64,000 nucleotides of DNA, from assembly GCA_025642075.2 (NCBI GenBank), contig JAODUO010000158.1:79501-143500 (forward strand), in the 5' to 3' direction. Each line of letters starts with the position of its first letter. Within the stretch, counting starts at the first letter, position 1. Below are positions 23,001-34,609 of this stretch, piece after piece. The notes beneath the pieces are model-generated. The model saw nothing but the letters and a program-made list of their open reading frames with translations. It was not told the DNA's origin and searched no databases. Source of the stretch: Ridgeia piscesae (lineage: Eukaryota; Annelida; Polychaeta; Sabellida; Siboglinidae). Made by a program: the position numbers and the translations under genes.

Positions 23001-24059
23001 TGACATCTCTGATGCCACGCTGCACAAAAACATCATTTCTAATCACTCCACACTACATATGTGTTCACAGAAATTCAGACAACCTGCATAATGCTGCTTT
23101 TAAAGGGTACTCTTCGGTCGCACAGGGAATGGCGGATGAGCACCTTATTGTGGTCTTACATCATATGTCAACTTATACAGACATTGCCATGACAGAACAC
23201 GTCACAAAGTTCCACCTCAGTGTCCACAACTGTCAACATACTCAACATGGTGTCATCTTGTCAACATTCACCTACTGTCCTGAATAATCCCCACCAGTCA
23301 CAAAGTGACACCTTAGGTTCAACAACTGTCACCAGTGTCACCTGGTAGATGTAACACATCTAGCTGTGACAGTAGCAGACAATGTCCCAGCCGGGAAAGT
23401 GCGTGAGGACAACAGAACTGCTTCATGGTGAGATCATTCTTTATTTTAGGAGTATTTATTTATCTTTGTGTATTTTCTATGTGTTAATACTGTTCAAGCT
23501 GAATATTTTTATTTTTAACCTCCGAAATTCACTGGTTAATTAAGACTTAAAACTGGTAAAATAATTGTACAGGAAAATAATGGTCTGGCTGTTCACCTCT
23601 GCACTAAAGTGGTAGAGTGTGAGGTTATCTTGTGCCTGTGCCTAAATGATATCACATCATTCACACATCAGCAACAGTACTTGAACTGCTACGCATAGGA
23701 AATGAATTATTCTAGTAACAACAACTCACGGGAAGTTCATCCTTGGCGCTCCACACACCGGAGCACTGTCTCTGCTGCATCACTTGTTTAATGTTGAGCA
23801 GAGGGGGTAGGGCGGCACACCCCGCCCTAATACTACAAACAGATAACACCCATGTAGATGGGTAGAACAAACACCCATAGGAGAGGAGATACATGAGGAG
23901 AGAGAAGGAGACGATGGATACAAACTGACAACAGTGGCTGGTGGTCCTTGAAGAAGTAAGAGTGGGTAATATATATATATATATATTACCCACTCTTACT
24001 TATTCCATTGACAAAGGACCACCAGCCACTGTTGTCAGTTTAAACCCATCTTTATTATG

Positions 24060-24111
<52 letters not shown>

Positions 24112-27100
24112 CCCACCGTACGAATTATGCAACTGAGCAAGTCATGCTAACAAACTCACAGACATGGATACATGGTTGCCATAGTGACAGACACATGTGT
24201 ATTAACTGACATAGATACATGGTTCCCATAGTGACAGACACATGCGTATTAACTGACATAGATACATGCCAGAGTACATTATGTCCAGAAATAAACACGT
24301 GTGACAAAAACCGACATCTATTGTAAAGCGTATTTGTTCACTGACAGTATATATGATTTATAAAGACCTGTTTTTGTCCTACATTTGTAACCTGTCCAAT
24401 TAAATTCCTACCCGTCCAAAACGGATTTTAGTGGTCCAGAAAATTGATGGACAGATCTCTACATAAACTATGGTGGCGACACCTAGAGTGAAGTACTCAC
24501 ACTACGCTGAGAGGACTCTCGACTGACAGACCGAGCAGGGTGCATGCGTCACGCGTGAAGATGTCACAGATCTCCAGCCAATGGACAGAGTCCAGCAGAC
24601 TGCTGTAGGGGGAGTGGTCAAGACCTTGCTTCATGTACAGCAGCGTCCCCATCAACACCTGCAGCTCTAAACACACACAGTCCACATCAACACCTGCAGC
24701 TCTAAACACACACAGTCCCCATCAACACCTGCAGCTCTAAACACACCACAGTCCACATCAACACCTGCAGCTCTAAACACACAATGTCCACATCAACACC
24801 TGCAACTCTGAACACACACAGTCCACATCAACACCTGCAGCTCTAAACACACACAGTCCCCATCAACAACTGCAGCTCTAAACACACACAGTCCCCATCA
24901 ACACTGCAGCTCTAAACACACACAGTCCACATCAACAACTGCAGCTCTAAACACACACAGTCCACATCAACACCCGCAGCTCTAAACACACACAGTCCAC
25001 ATCAACACCTGCAGCTCTAAACACACACAGTCCCCATCAACAACTGCAGCTCTAAACACACACAGACCCCATCAACAACTGCAGCTCTAAACACACACAG
25101 TCCCATCAACAACTGCAGCTCTAAACACACACAGTCCCCATCAACAACTGCAGCTCTAAACACACACAGTCCCCATCAACAACTGCAGCTCTAAACACAC
25201 ACAGTCCCCATCAACAACTGCAGCTCTAAACACACACAGTCCACATCAACACCTGCAGCTCTGAATACACAATGTCCACATCAACACGTGCAACTCTGAA
25301 CACACACAGTCCCCATCAACACCTGCAACTCTGAACACACACAGTCCACATCAACACCCGCAGCTCTAAACACACACAGTCCCCATCAACAACTGCAGCT
25401 CTAAACACACACAGTCCCCATCAACACCTGCAGCTCTAAACACACACTGTCACCATCAACACCTGCAGTTCTAAACACACAATATCCACATCAACACCTG
25501 CAGCTCTAAACACACACTGTCACCATCAACACCTGCAGCTCTAAACACACAATGTCCACATCAACACCTGCAACTCTGAACACACACAGTCCACATCAAC
25601 ACCTGCAGCTCTAAACACACACAGTCCCATCAACACCTGCAGCTCTAAACACACAATGTCCACATCAACACCTGCAACTCTAAACACACACAGTCCACAT
25701 CAACACCTGCAGCTCTAAACACACACAGTCCACATCAACACCTGCAGCTCTAAACACACACTGTCACCATCAACACCTGCAGCTCTAAACACACACAGTC
25801 CACATCAACACCTGCAACTCTGAACACACACAGTCCACATCAACACCTGCAGCTCTAAACACACACAGTCCCCATCAACAACTGCAGCCCTAAACACACA
25901 CAGACCCCATCAACAACTGCAGCTCTAAACACACACAGTCGCCATCAACAACTGCAGCTCTAAACACACACAGTCCCCATCAACACCTGCAGCTCTAAAC
26001 ACACAATATCCACATCAACACCTGCAACTCTGAACACACACAGTCCACATCAACACCTGCAGCTCTAAACACACACTGTCACCATCAACACCTGCAGCTC
26101 TAAACACACACAGTCCACATCAACAACTGCAGCTCTAAACACACACAGTCCACATCAACACCCGCAGCTCTAAACACACACAGTCCACATCAACACCTGC
26201 AGCTCTAAACACACACAGTCCCCATCAACACCTGCAGCTCTGAACACACACAGTCCACATCAACACCTGCAGCTCTAAACACCCACAGTCCACATCAACA
26301 CCTGCAGCTCTAAACACACACAGTCCCCATCAACACCTGCAGCTCTAAACACACAGTCCCCATCAACACCTGCAGCTCTAAACACACAGTCCCCATCAAC
26401 ATCTGCAGCTCTAAACATACCTTTGGCGTGTGAGGCAGCGAATGGAGCAAAGTTGCGTGCGTAGTTGAGGGCATTGAGTTGGAAGGACGGGCCGTGACTA
26501 ACAAGGTCAATGAAGTGGAGCCGGTGGAGCTTGAACTCCAGGGAGCTGCCCTGACCCTCCAGGGCCTTGCGATTCGCTCCCGCCCACCTACAACAAGTGA
26601 CTCGTATACAGACAGGGCCGTACTCAAGCCCTGGGACTCATTGTTCATTATGCTATACATTAAGACATCCCAGACCCTACCACAGTGATCTTGTGAAACT
26701 AATGTAGCCATGTATGTTAGTTTTACCGAGCAAAACATTTATTACATTTTCACGATTACTTTTCAAATTATAATTGCTTTTGTGAACCATGCCAACATCC
26801 TTCCAAATAAACTCACTTAATTTGCAGACAAAAACAACTCTTCACAAGATGGTGACAGCACATATTTCCATGACGTACATAGAGCTTACATCAGCAGCTT
26901 GAGCTGGTTGGTTAATGTAAAAAGAAAAATCTGATCGTGGTAAACGAAAGGCCCACGAACTGTGAGTTTACTGGGTGGTTTTGGACAGTCTGCACAGTAA
27001 ACAGTGAAGTCACTTACAAAAGTGTGACGTCATTTACAAGAGTGTGACGTCACTTATGAAAGTGTGATGTTACGTATAAGTGTGAGGTAATTTAGAAGAT

Positions 27101-30100
27101 GTGAAGGTCATTTACGAGACTGTGAAGTCAGTTATAAGAGTGTGAGTTCATTTATGAGTGTGAGGTCATTTAAGAGTATGAGACTGTGAGGTCATTTATA
27201 AGAGTGTGGGATCATTTAAGAGTGTGAGGTTATTTAAAGAGTGTCAGGTCATTTACAAGACAGTGAGGTCACCTACGTGATGATGAAGTCATTTATAAGA
27301 GCACGAGGAGTGCGAGCCTGTGAGGTGACTTACACGAGTGCCGTCTTATGAGGTGACATACACGAGTGCGGGCCTGTGTGGTGACTTACGCGAGTGCGGG
27401 CCTGTGAGGTGACTTATGCGAGTGCGGGCCTGTGAGGTGACTTACGCGAGTGCAGGCCTGTGAGGTGACTTATGCGAGTGCGAGCCTGTGAGGTGAGTTA
27501 TGCGAGTGCGGCCCTGTGAGGTGACTTACGCGAGTGCAGGCCTGTGAGGTGACTTATGCGAGTGCGAGCCTGTGAGGTGAGTTATGCGAGTGCGGGCCTG
27601 TGAGGTGACTTACGCGAGTGCGGGCCTGTGAGGTGACTTACGCGAGTGCAGGCTCCAGGTTGTGGTTCTTCAGAGACTCCAGGATGTGGTGCAGCTCCAG
27701 AAATGGCTCCTGCTGCGTGTCACTGACCGGCACCGCTGACTCCTGCAACGTGACACAGGACAAACACTGGACATTAGTTGTCTCTCTCTCTGGCTGGTCA
27801 ACGCACAACAACATCATCTTGTGTTGTGGGTCATCCAATGACAACAATCTCTAAACGAATAAATCAACAGAACTTTGTGTTGTGTGTGTGAGAGACAACA
27901 AGGTTAAATAGGCACGTCTTTATATGGAATGTAATAAGTTCAACATAATAATTACGTTTACTTTGTTACAACTGTCTGTCACATCAATCACTATTATGTG
28001 ACTGTGCAATGACACTGCAACCTCACATGAAACTGTGTGACGTCACATGTCTGTTACTTACCGTGATGAGACTCTGTGCAATGTCCAGTTGTCCTTGTCG
28101 CAGGAAGTGTTCATAGATGACCTGGTTAATCTCCTGCACATTCAGCTCCTTATCAAAAGCACTGTCTGTCAGCACTGACCCGAAGTCTGACACAAAACTC
28201 TGCAAACACACACCAGCCGTCAACAGCATGTAATAGGGGTCATCTCAAAACTATACACACCAGCCATCAACAGCATGTAATAGGGGTCATCTCACAATCA
28301 CACACACCAGCCATCAACAGCATGTAATAGGGGTCATCTCACAAACCCCACAACCAGCCATCAACAGCATGTAATAGGGGTCATCTCACAAACCACATAC
28401 ACCAGCCATCAACAGCATGTAATAGGGGTCATCTCACAAACCACACACACCAGCCTTCAAAAGCATGTAATAGGGGTCATCTCACAAACCACATTCACCA
28501 GCAGCATATAATGGGAGTCAACTTATAAACCAAATGGGACTTTTGGGAGTAATTTCACAAACCTGGGGGGACATACAGATCTGGATGATCAAAAGTGGTC
28601 ATGGTAATTGGACCATATACCATTTTCAAATTACAACTTACAAGTGATGGTACATCTTTGTTTGACAGTTAACTTGAAGACCCAAAAACCGTGCAACATT
28701 CTGCCACATCTGAGTGAAAAGACAAGACATTTGGTCTTACAATGATAACTGAATAATTTCACTGCCATACAGCCACATAGTAGAAGTCTAAATCATGAAA
28801 GCTGACTGTAGCTTGGTCTCTATTCCGTGCAATGTGGCGCCACAGTTACATCTATGAATGCACAACTGACTGGTCTAACTGTAAGTGGTGTTACTTACCT
28901 GACTGGTGTAAGTGGTGTTACTTACCTGACTGGTGTAAGTGGTGTTACTTACCTGACTGGTGTAAGTGGTGTTACTTACCTGACTGGTGTAAGTGGCATT
29001 AGTTACCTGACTGGTGTAAGTGGTGTTACTTACCTGACTGGTGTAAGTGGTGTTACTTACCTGACTGATGTAAGTGGTGTTACTGACCTGACTGGTGTAA
29101 GTGGTGTTACTGACCTGACTGGTGTAAGTGGTGTTACTTACCTGACTGGTGTAAGTGGTGTTACTACCTGACTGGTGTAAGTGGTGTTACTGACCTGACT
29201 GGTGTAAGTGGTGTTACTGACCTGACTGGTGTAAGTGGTGTTACTTACCTGACTGGTGTAAGTGGTGTTACTGACCTGACTGGTGTAAGTGGTGTTACTT
29301 ACCTGACTGGTGTAAGTGGTGTTACTTACCTGACTGGTGTAAGTGGTGTTACTTACCTGACTGGTGTAAGTGGTGTTACTTACCTGACTGGTGTAAGTGG
29401 TGTTACTTACCTGACTGGTGTAAGTGGTGTTACTGACCTGACTGGTGTAAGTGGTGTTACTTACCTGACTGGTGTAAGTGGTGTTACTGACCTGACTGGT
29501 GTAAGTGGTGTTACTTACCTGACTGGTGTAAGTGGTGTTACTTACCTGACTGGTGTAAGTGGTGTACTTACCTGACTGGTGTAAGTGGTGTTACTTACCT
29601 GACTGGTGTAAGTGGTGTTACTTACCTGACTGGTGTAAGTGGTGTTACTTACCTGACTGGTGTAAGTGGTGTTACTTACCTGACTGGTGTAAGTGGTGTT
29701 ACTTACCTGACTGGTGTAAGTGGTGTTACTTACCTGACTGGTGTAAGTGGTGTTACTTACCTGACTGGTGTAAGTGGTGTTACTTACCTGACTGGTGTAA
29801 GTGGTGTTACTTACCTGACTGGTGTAAGTGGCATTACTTACCTGACTGGTGTAAGTGGTGTTACTTACCTGACTGGTGTAAGTGGCATTACTTACCTGAC
29901 TGGTGTAAGTGGTGTTACTTACCTGACTGGTGTAAGTGGTGTTACTTACCTGACTGGTGTAAGTGGTGTTACTTACCTGACTGGTGTAAGTGGCTTACTT
30001 ACCTGACTGGTGTAAGTGGTTACTTACCTGACTGGTGTAAGTGGCATTACTTACCTGACTGGTGTAAGTGGTGTTACTTACCTGACTGGTGTAAGTGGTG

Positions 30101-33100
30101 TTACTTACCTGACTGGTGTAAGTGGTTACTTACCTGACTGGTGTAAGTGGCATTACTTACCTGACTGGTGTAAGTGGCATTACTTACCTGACTGGTGTAA
30201 GTGGTGTTACTTACCTGACTGGTGTAAGTGGTGTTACTTACCTGACTGGTGTAAGTGGTGTTACTTACCTGACTGGTGTAAGTGGTGTTACTTACCTGAC
30301 TGGTGTAAGTGGTGTTACTTACCTGACTGGTGTAAGTGGTGTTACTTACCTGACTGGTGTAAGTGGGTTACTTACCTGACTGGTGTAAGTGGCATTACTT
30401 ACCTGACTGGTGTAAGTGGTGTTACTTACCTGACTGGTGTAAGTGGCATTACTTACCTGACTGGTGTAAGTGGCATTAGTTACCTGACTGGTGTAAGTGG
30501 TGTTACTTACCCGACTGGTGTAAGTGGTGTTACTTACCTACTTATCCTGTTATCCCTGCTACACGTAGCAGTAATGAGACTGTAAATGAATGCCTGATTA
30601 CATTAATCAAGTCACACAACTTACTCACCCGGTCTATGGCTTTGCCGACCTTTGACACACTGCCATGACGGTCTTTGTGTATAGCACTGAGGTTGTTGAC
30701 AGCCTCTTGCACCTTCTTGAGACACTGTGACAACCTAAGCGACTGTGCCACGTTCACGTCGCCATTATATCCACCTAATGAGGCAAACACCACAGCTTTT
30801 ACTCACAAACATTCTTTACCAACAGGGCTCGACATTGGCACTGGCCCGATGGCCAGTTGGCGTGTTTTAAAGCTTATCAGGCCAGTTCGGGCCACCAGTT
30901 TTTAAATTCTACTGGCCTGGTGGGCCAATGGTTTCAATCCCCTACTGACCACCGTCGATGTTTCCGTAACCCAACCCTTCATAAAAACAGAACGACCTTA
31001 ATAACATTAGTCTATTTATTAACGTTCGTTTTGTTAGTTTATCAATAACTTATTACACAACTGTGTCTAAAATGTTGTCGTGCGTACACAACGACGACCA
31101 TGCAATGTGGAAGTCATATTTAGTAAACACCCGTATGATTGGCGAATGGCGGGAATCACTCCTTATTCACCCAATCAGCGATCGTGTTACACCTTGCCGT
31201 TGGCTATGGGTGGTAGGTGATGTCGTTATTGTCTGCGTGAATGATAAAACACTAGTGCACATTCCGTAATGGAAAGACATCTACACAATTTGTTATACAG
31301 TGTTGTAAAAGACCATTCCTGCTGCGGTGCATGGATTGTGTAATACAATCTTGGAAGAAAGAGAGCAAGTGTTTTGGACAGAGCTCACACTGTCACCGGG
31401 TGCACGTGGGCCCTCGGCCTCGCATACCAAAGCGCTGTTTACATAGTCTTAGGCTAGCCTGTCATTAAATGGGGCACTGGTTATCCGCGTTTTAATGCTA
31501 ATTTATCATGGTATCACGTATGCCTGATTCTACAGTAACAGTCTTCATGCACAACCAAAACTATGAAATGTTTTTCATGACAGACAGCTATAGTTTCAAG
31601 CCCCCCTGTATACCTGTCAAAACATTCAGTCATGAATTTGACTTCACCGACTTCGCTTTAGTCTCAAAACAATTATGCAAAACGAACTATTAACTCTTTA
31701 CTGCGCAGACCGTCCAAAACCGCCCAACCCCTCATACATGCAGACCGTCCAAAACCGCCCAGTAAACTCACAGTTCATGAGCCTTTCGTTCACCGCGATC
31801 ACATCCTTCTATCACATTAACCAGCCAGCTCAAACTGCTGACCTAAGCTCTATGTAGGTCACAGAAACATGTGCTGTCGCCATCTTGTGGAAAAAAAATT
31901 GTTTGCGAATTAACTGAGTTTATTTGGTAGGATACTGAAGTGCTTTTGTCTAGTTAACCTCCGACATCGTGCGGCATTTGGCGGATATTACAGAGATAAT
32001 TTCTCGATGATTTCGAGTTGGATATCGATGTTTGCAATGTGAATAATGTCGACATCGATCACGGAGACCCTATTATTGTCCATCTACATTGTTTGTGTGA
32101 CTTTTCGTTGTTGAGATACGAAGAAGTTGACCCGTTGGCAGCATGTTCATTTCACTGATATGCAGCCATTTTGTTGATCGGATCACCGTCTGTACTTCGT
32201 TTGGTTTATTTATTTTAGGGTATTTTATTAATATGCACTATGGTCACATTGCTTCTGATAAGGGAGCATCTATTTGTGAAAGGAGTCTGCTATCCTTCGT
32301 TATTCGAGTGTTGATTTTATATACGAAAAGAACATTCCATTCGGCAATATGATCGGTAAACGATAGTCATTTTGTAAATTATGGCATGATTTTTGTCTTC
32401 CGTCGCATTGGCATTGTTTACAAACGCAATTATAATTTGAAAACTAACCGTCAAAATTGGATAAATGTTTTACTAGGATAAAACTAACATACATAGCTAC
32501 ATTAGTTCCACAGGATCACTGTTGTGTGTTCTAATTTTTTTTAATATGTAGCATGATGAAGTTGCTTATTTATTTTGTCATCATAATTGTTGAAGTTTGC
32601 TTCAAGATCTGAAATGTAATTGATTGCAACACATAAATTTTAATAACACATTTTATTCACACAACTTTTATGCATTGGTTGTCGAGTTATTAGAATTTTA
32701 ATGCAAGCAACATGCAGCGTAATTCACAGATGGTTGCCATCTTAAAATTGCCTGCCCACAGCAGGGTGTAAAATAAGAAGGCTGTCTACCCAGTAAAGAG
32801 TCAATGAGTAAATCAATTGGTAATATTAAATATGAAAAGTTTGTTTTTATAATGTCCGAGCTTATAAAATGGCCTACAGTGCAGGCTGTAATAAATAATA
32901 TTCTACTTTTACGTTTTTGTTTTATAATATTTTTTGAATTCAATCTAAAACGTTGACTGTAGTCATTAAGGTTGATATTTAATTTCTCGAAATATATAGT
33001 AATCCATATAATAGTCTATAAATAAATGTGCTAAAATTGTATAGTGTGAAAGTTGCCTCAGATTTTATATTAGCAGACTGAGACCATGACTAAAAGATTT

Positions 33101-34609
33101 AATTTCTCTTTTTATTATTGCAATCTGAAAAATTAACATTTAAAAAAACACACAACATTTGAGCTTCCGAATGTCTTCATTGTCACTTCTGTCGAAACTT
33201 TGTCTTCTAAAGCGATGGGCACCTCGGTAGCAGCATATTTTCTTTACAATATTCGGGCCAGTAACTTTTGGAAGGGGTCAGTAACTTTTCAAATCTACTG
33301 CCCCCCCGGGCCAGTGGATACAAAAGCTTAATGTCAAGGCCTGACCAAGTTCTTGTTTTGTTGTTACACGAGAATTTCAACATGTAATCCGTGTACAAAG
33401 TGACTATCCACAGACAGTACCAACCACCATTTACTATTTACAGTCACCATCACGGCTGCCAACTCAACAGTTTCTGCTGCCTTTTGGCATTAAGTTGGAT
33501 CTTACATTAGACAAGTCAGATTACTCAGATGTGAATATTGCTGTATAGTACTGATTTTGAGCACAACTGTGCAGAAACTGAGTGTAGGCATTTGGGTTTA
33601 GAAACAACATAATTGCAGGAATAGTGAACTTCACTATACAACTTGTTTATAAGACATCAACTGATTGAATATGTGGCTGTGATTGATATTATTGATAAAG
33701 AACTTCATTTTAATTGACAGGAACCAATTTTGGATTTTAACAGCATTTAGGAGTTTATAATGAGATCCGGGCTCAGCAAATCCACAACTAATTTTTTCAA
33801 TTACCCGGCTATCAACAGACACAGGACAGATGCGGTCACTGGGTTACACCATTTCTTCCAAAAGACACAGGCAATGTAGGGTGAACAAAAGTTTCACCTT
33901 GTGGCAGCTGAAAACAGTACTAAAGGTTCTACGTTCTAATAGATACTGGCCAGATTCAACAGGCTGAACAAATTCTTTGATTGAGGTTGAAGATGGTTTG
34001 ACTGATAGTCCAGCACTCCAACCGGTTGTCCTCCCCATCCAACTAGCAGAAGTATTTCATATTTCTTTTAAAAATTGCATATTATGTTTATGCTCAGCAG
34101 ATATACTGAACCAATCGTCTTCCCAGGACCGTACCTAATTATCTACTTAGCTACATCACATAGTGGATGTCCAATTCAGTGTTGAGACTTGGTCTTGAGT
34201 GACAGTCGCTAGTAGACATGCCAGTCACTGAGTCAGGCTTTTACTAGTGTCTCTTCCGAAAGAGACCACACGATCGGAGATAATATTTGTCGGCTCAACG
34301 CTTACTTCGGATAGTAGAGCACAGAAACCTACAAAGTTTCATAGTATAAAATAGGCTTGTGGCCTGGCTTTTGTTTCGAGTCTTTGACTTTGTTGTTTGT
34401 TTTCATTGCGTCTCTGATTCGGGCACGGTCGAAAATGTCAACGTTTAACCTTGTCCTGCATTACAACACATACCTTCTTCGAGTTCCCGTGCAACCGCTT
34501 GCACTTGCACTATTGCCTCTTCCAAAGATTCCCCAGTATGTGTGGCTGTGTCTTTTAATTTTTGTAAAACTTTATCAACTTCTCGCTCCACACTCATACA
34601 CGCATCCAT
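20015..34609 (-). CDS. RMND5: RMND5 (GID2-like) E3 ubiquitin ligase subunit of the CTLH complex, complete
   Basis: Nine exons on the - strand: 34609-34474, 30774-30629, 28199-28062, 27742-27642, 26587-26421, 24666-24501, 23832-23730, 22601-22447, 20078-20015. They total 1176 bases, 391 codons plus TGA, and every join is in phase; human RMND5A is also 391 residues. The protein is the RING-bearing catalytic subunit that pairs with MAEA in the CTLH/GID ligase. Order: N-terminal helix ([18 protein letters not shown]), LisH about 112-140, CTLH about 150-210, CRA, then the GID-type RING 336-377 with CPIL, CGH and CPYCP. Almost every intron carries minisatellites, three of which contain exon ends. 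Confidence 0.95.
20046..21455 (-). repeat. 66 bp array of exon 9 start plus acceptor, about 21 copies, with 523 bp higher-order repeat
   Basis: On the - strand each unit holds an acceptor (TTTGTTCCAG or ATGGTGAAG variants), then GTGAAGTGTCCTTACTGTCC and GGTAGAACAGACT, that is [11 protein letters not shown] of exon 9, then about 30 bases of spacer. Features recur at an exact offset of 523 bases (20117/20640/21163; 20271/20794; 20467/20990) with almost no change. So eight units form a higher-order repeat copied about 2.7 times. Only the last copy continues into LNDAKQIFF and the stop. Confidence 0.95.
21472..22446 (-). other. RMND5 intron 8, unique part
   Basis: Sequence between the exon 9 array and exon 8. 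Nothing recognised; pyrimidine-rich - strand stretch near 21830-21920. Confidence 0.6.
22447..22601 (-). CDS. RMND5: RMND5 exon 8
   Basis: Residues 320-370. It encodes [37 protein letters not shown] and [14 protein letters not shown]. This is most of the GID-type RING: Cys336, Cys354 and His356 are in place. Acceptor after GTGACAG, donor GTAAGT; it ends two bases into Lys371. Confidence 0.95.
22602..23729 (-). other. RMND5 intron 7
   Basis: Contains two or three loose copies of a CAGTGTCAACAACTGTCAAC motif next to exon 8 (about 22604-22690), again near 23215-23330. No gene seen. Confidence 0.6.
23730..23832 (-). CDS. RMND5: RMND5 exon 7
   Basis: Residues about 285-319. It encodes [34 protein letters not shown]. 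Compare [20 protein letters not shown] and KDELP in human RMND5A. Acceptor TGTTTGTAG, donor GTGAGT, phase 2 in and phase 0 out. Confidence 0.93.
23922..24041. repeat. Large inverted repeat around a TA core in RMND5 intron 6
   Basis: The outer arm AAACTGACAACAGTGGCTGG then TGGTCCTT (23922-23949) is the exact reverse complement of 24014-24041. Inside it AAGTAAGAGTGGGTAATATA pairs with its complement around a TA centre (23954-24001). A short insertion in one arm breaks symmetry. A second TA run (24064-24110) follows, ending in another TTACCCAC. Confidence 0.88.
24125..24280. repeat. Short tandem duplication, about 63 bp unit
   Basis: ACATGGTTGCCATAGTGACA then GACACATGTGTATTAACTG recurs about 60 bases on with TTCCC and CATGCG variants, then a partial third copy. 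Confidence 0.8.
24501..24666 (-). CDS. RMND5: RMND5 exon 6
   Basis: Residues about 230-284. It encodes [55 protein letters not shown], nearly identical to the human CRA region ([33 protein letters not shown]). Acceptor GTGTTTAG at 24670-24667, donor GTGAGT at 24500. Its first 21 bases are the seed of a large array upstream. Confidence 0.95.
24643..26420 (-). repeat. 35 bp array of exon 6 start plus acceptor, about 50 copies
   Basis: On the - strand the unit is TGTGTTTAG then AGCTGCAGGTGTTGATGGGG. It carries the exon 6 acceptor and the codons for ELQVLMG. Variants include GTGGAC for GGGGAC and CAACTC for CAGCTC. The array fills nearly all of intron 5, up to the exon 5 donor at 26420. Confidence 0.96.
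26421..26587 (-). CDS. RMND5: RMND5 exon 5
   Basis: Residues about 174-229. It encodes [66 protein letters not shown] is the strongly conserved CTLH-domain helix. Acceptor TGTTGTAG, donor GTATGT. Confidence 0.95.
26588..27000 (-). other. RMND5 intron 4, unique part
   Basis: No array or coding block seen. Confidence 0.6.
27000..27310. repeat. Degenerate 21-23 bp repeat, about 12 copies
   Basis: Loose copies of GAGTGTGAGGTCATTTATAA. They grade into the neighbouring 28 bp array through shared GTGAGGT, so they may be its older, decayed edge. Confidence 0.8.
27310..27650 (-). repeat. 28 bp array of exon 4 end plus donor, about 12 copies
   Basis: On the - strand each unit reads CGCACTCGC then GTAAGTCACCTCACAGGC. 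CACTCGC/GTAAGT is the end of exon 4 with its donor. The copy joined to exon 4 is the functional one. Confidence 0.92.
27642..27742 (-). CDS. RMND5: RMND5 exon 4
   Basis: Residues 141-173. It encodes [20 protein letters not shown] then [13 protein letters not shown], matching KEPFVELNRILEALK and PALEWA in the human CTLH domain. Acceptor CACGTTGCAG, donor GTAAGT, phase 0 in, phase 2 out. Confidence 0.94.
28062..28199 (-). CDS. RMND5: RMND5 exon 3
   Basis: Residues 95-140. It encodes [20 protein letters not shown] then [20 protein letters not shown] and [22 protein letters not shown] is the LisH motif. Acceptor GTTTGCAG, donor GTAAGT, phase 0 at both ends. Confidence 0.94.
28200..28505 (-). repeat. 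46 bp minisatellite next to exon 3 acceptor, about 6 copies
   Basis: Units carry ACACACCAGCCATCAACAGC and ATGTAATAGGGGTCATCTCA on the + strand. The first copy starts at the exon 3 acceptor, but I cannot show that exon bases are part of the unit. Confidence 0.9.
28506..28880 (-). other. RMND5 intron 2, unique part
   Basis: No array or coding block seen. Confidence 0.6.
28880..30540. repeat. 27 bp array with a consensus donor on each strand, about 61 copies
   Basis: Unit GTAAGTGGTGTTACTTAC then CTGACTGGT on the + strand. GTAAGT at one end and ACTTAC at the other form an inverted pair, so each copy carries GTAAGT on both strands; on the RMND5 sense (-) strand it is a perfect CAG/GTAAGT. Some copies have ACTGACC or GCATTAC instead. 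It sits in RMND5 intron 2. The unit length keeps frames open ([18 protein letters not shown]), which I do not take as coding. Confidence 0.96.
30629..30774 (-). CDS. RMND5: RMND5 exon 2
   Basis: Residues 46-94. It encodes [49 protein letters not shown]. Compare [20 protein letters not shown] in human. Acceptor CTCATTAG, donor CGG/GTGAGT. Confidence 0.94.
30823..33343. mobile_element. Candidate hAT-like DNA transposon remnant, non-autonomous
   Basis: The left end is CAGGGCTCGACATTGGCACT then GGCCCGATGGCC. The reverse complement of the right end is CAGGCCTTGACATTAAGC followed by a few bases and CCACTGGCCCGG. Ends of the CAGGG..CGACATTA..GGCCCGGTGG type are common in animal hAT elements. No transposase domain is readable inside, and I could not find a clean 8 bp target duplication (flanks TTTACCAA and ACCAAGTT). 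It lies in RMND5 intron 1. Confidence 0.5.
33344..34473 (-). other. RMND5 intron 1, 5' part
   Basis: Unique AT-rich sequence between exon 1 and the hAT-like element. No coding block recognised. Confidence 0.6.
34474..34609 (-). CDS. RMND5: RMND5 exon 1 with start codon
   Basis: ATG at 34609-34607. It encodes [45 protein letters not shown] and the first base of a Gly codon. Compare MDQCVTVERELEKVLHKF in human RMND5A. Donor GTATGT at 34473. Phase 1 matches exon 2, and the resulting total of 391 residues supports this start. Confidence 0.93.

Noticed and set aside
28827..30585. TYLTGVSGV / YLPDWCKWC repeat frames as coding
   Set aside because: 27 bp array inside RMND5 intron 2; frames switch at each indel.
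30823..33343. Exact 8 bp target site duplication for the hAT-like element
   Set aside because: Flanks TTTACCAA and ACCAAGTT share only ACCAA out of register, so I do not claim a duplication.
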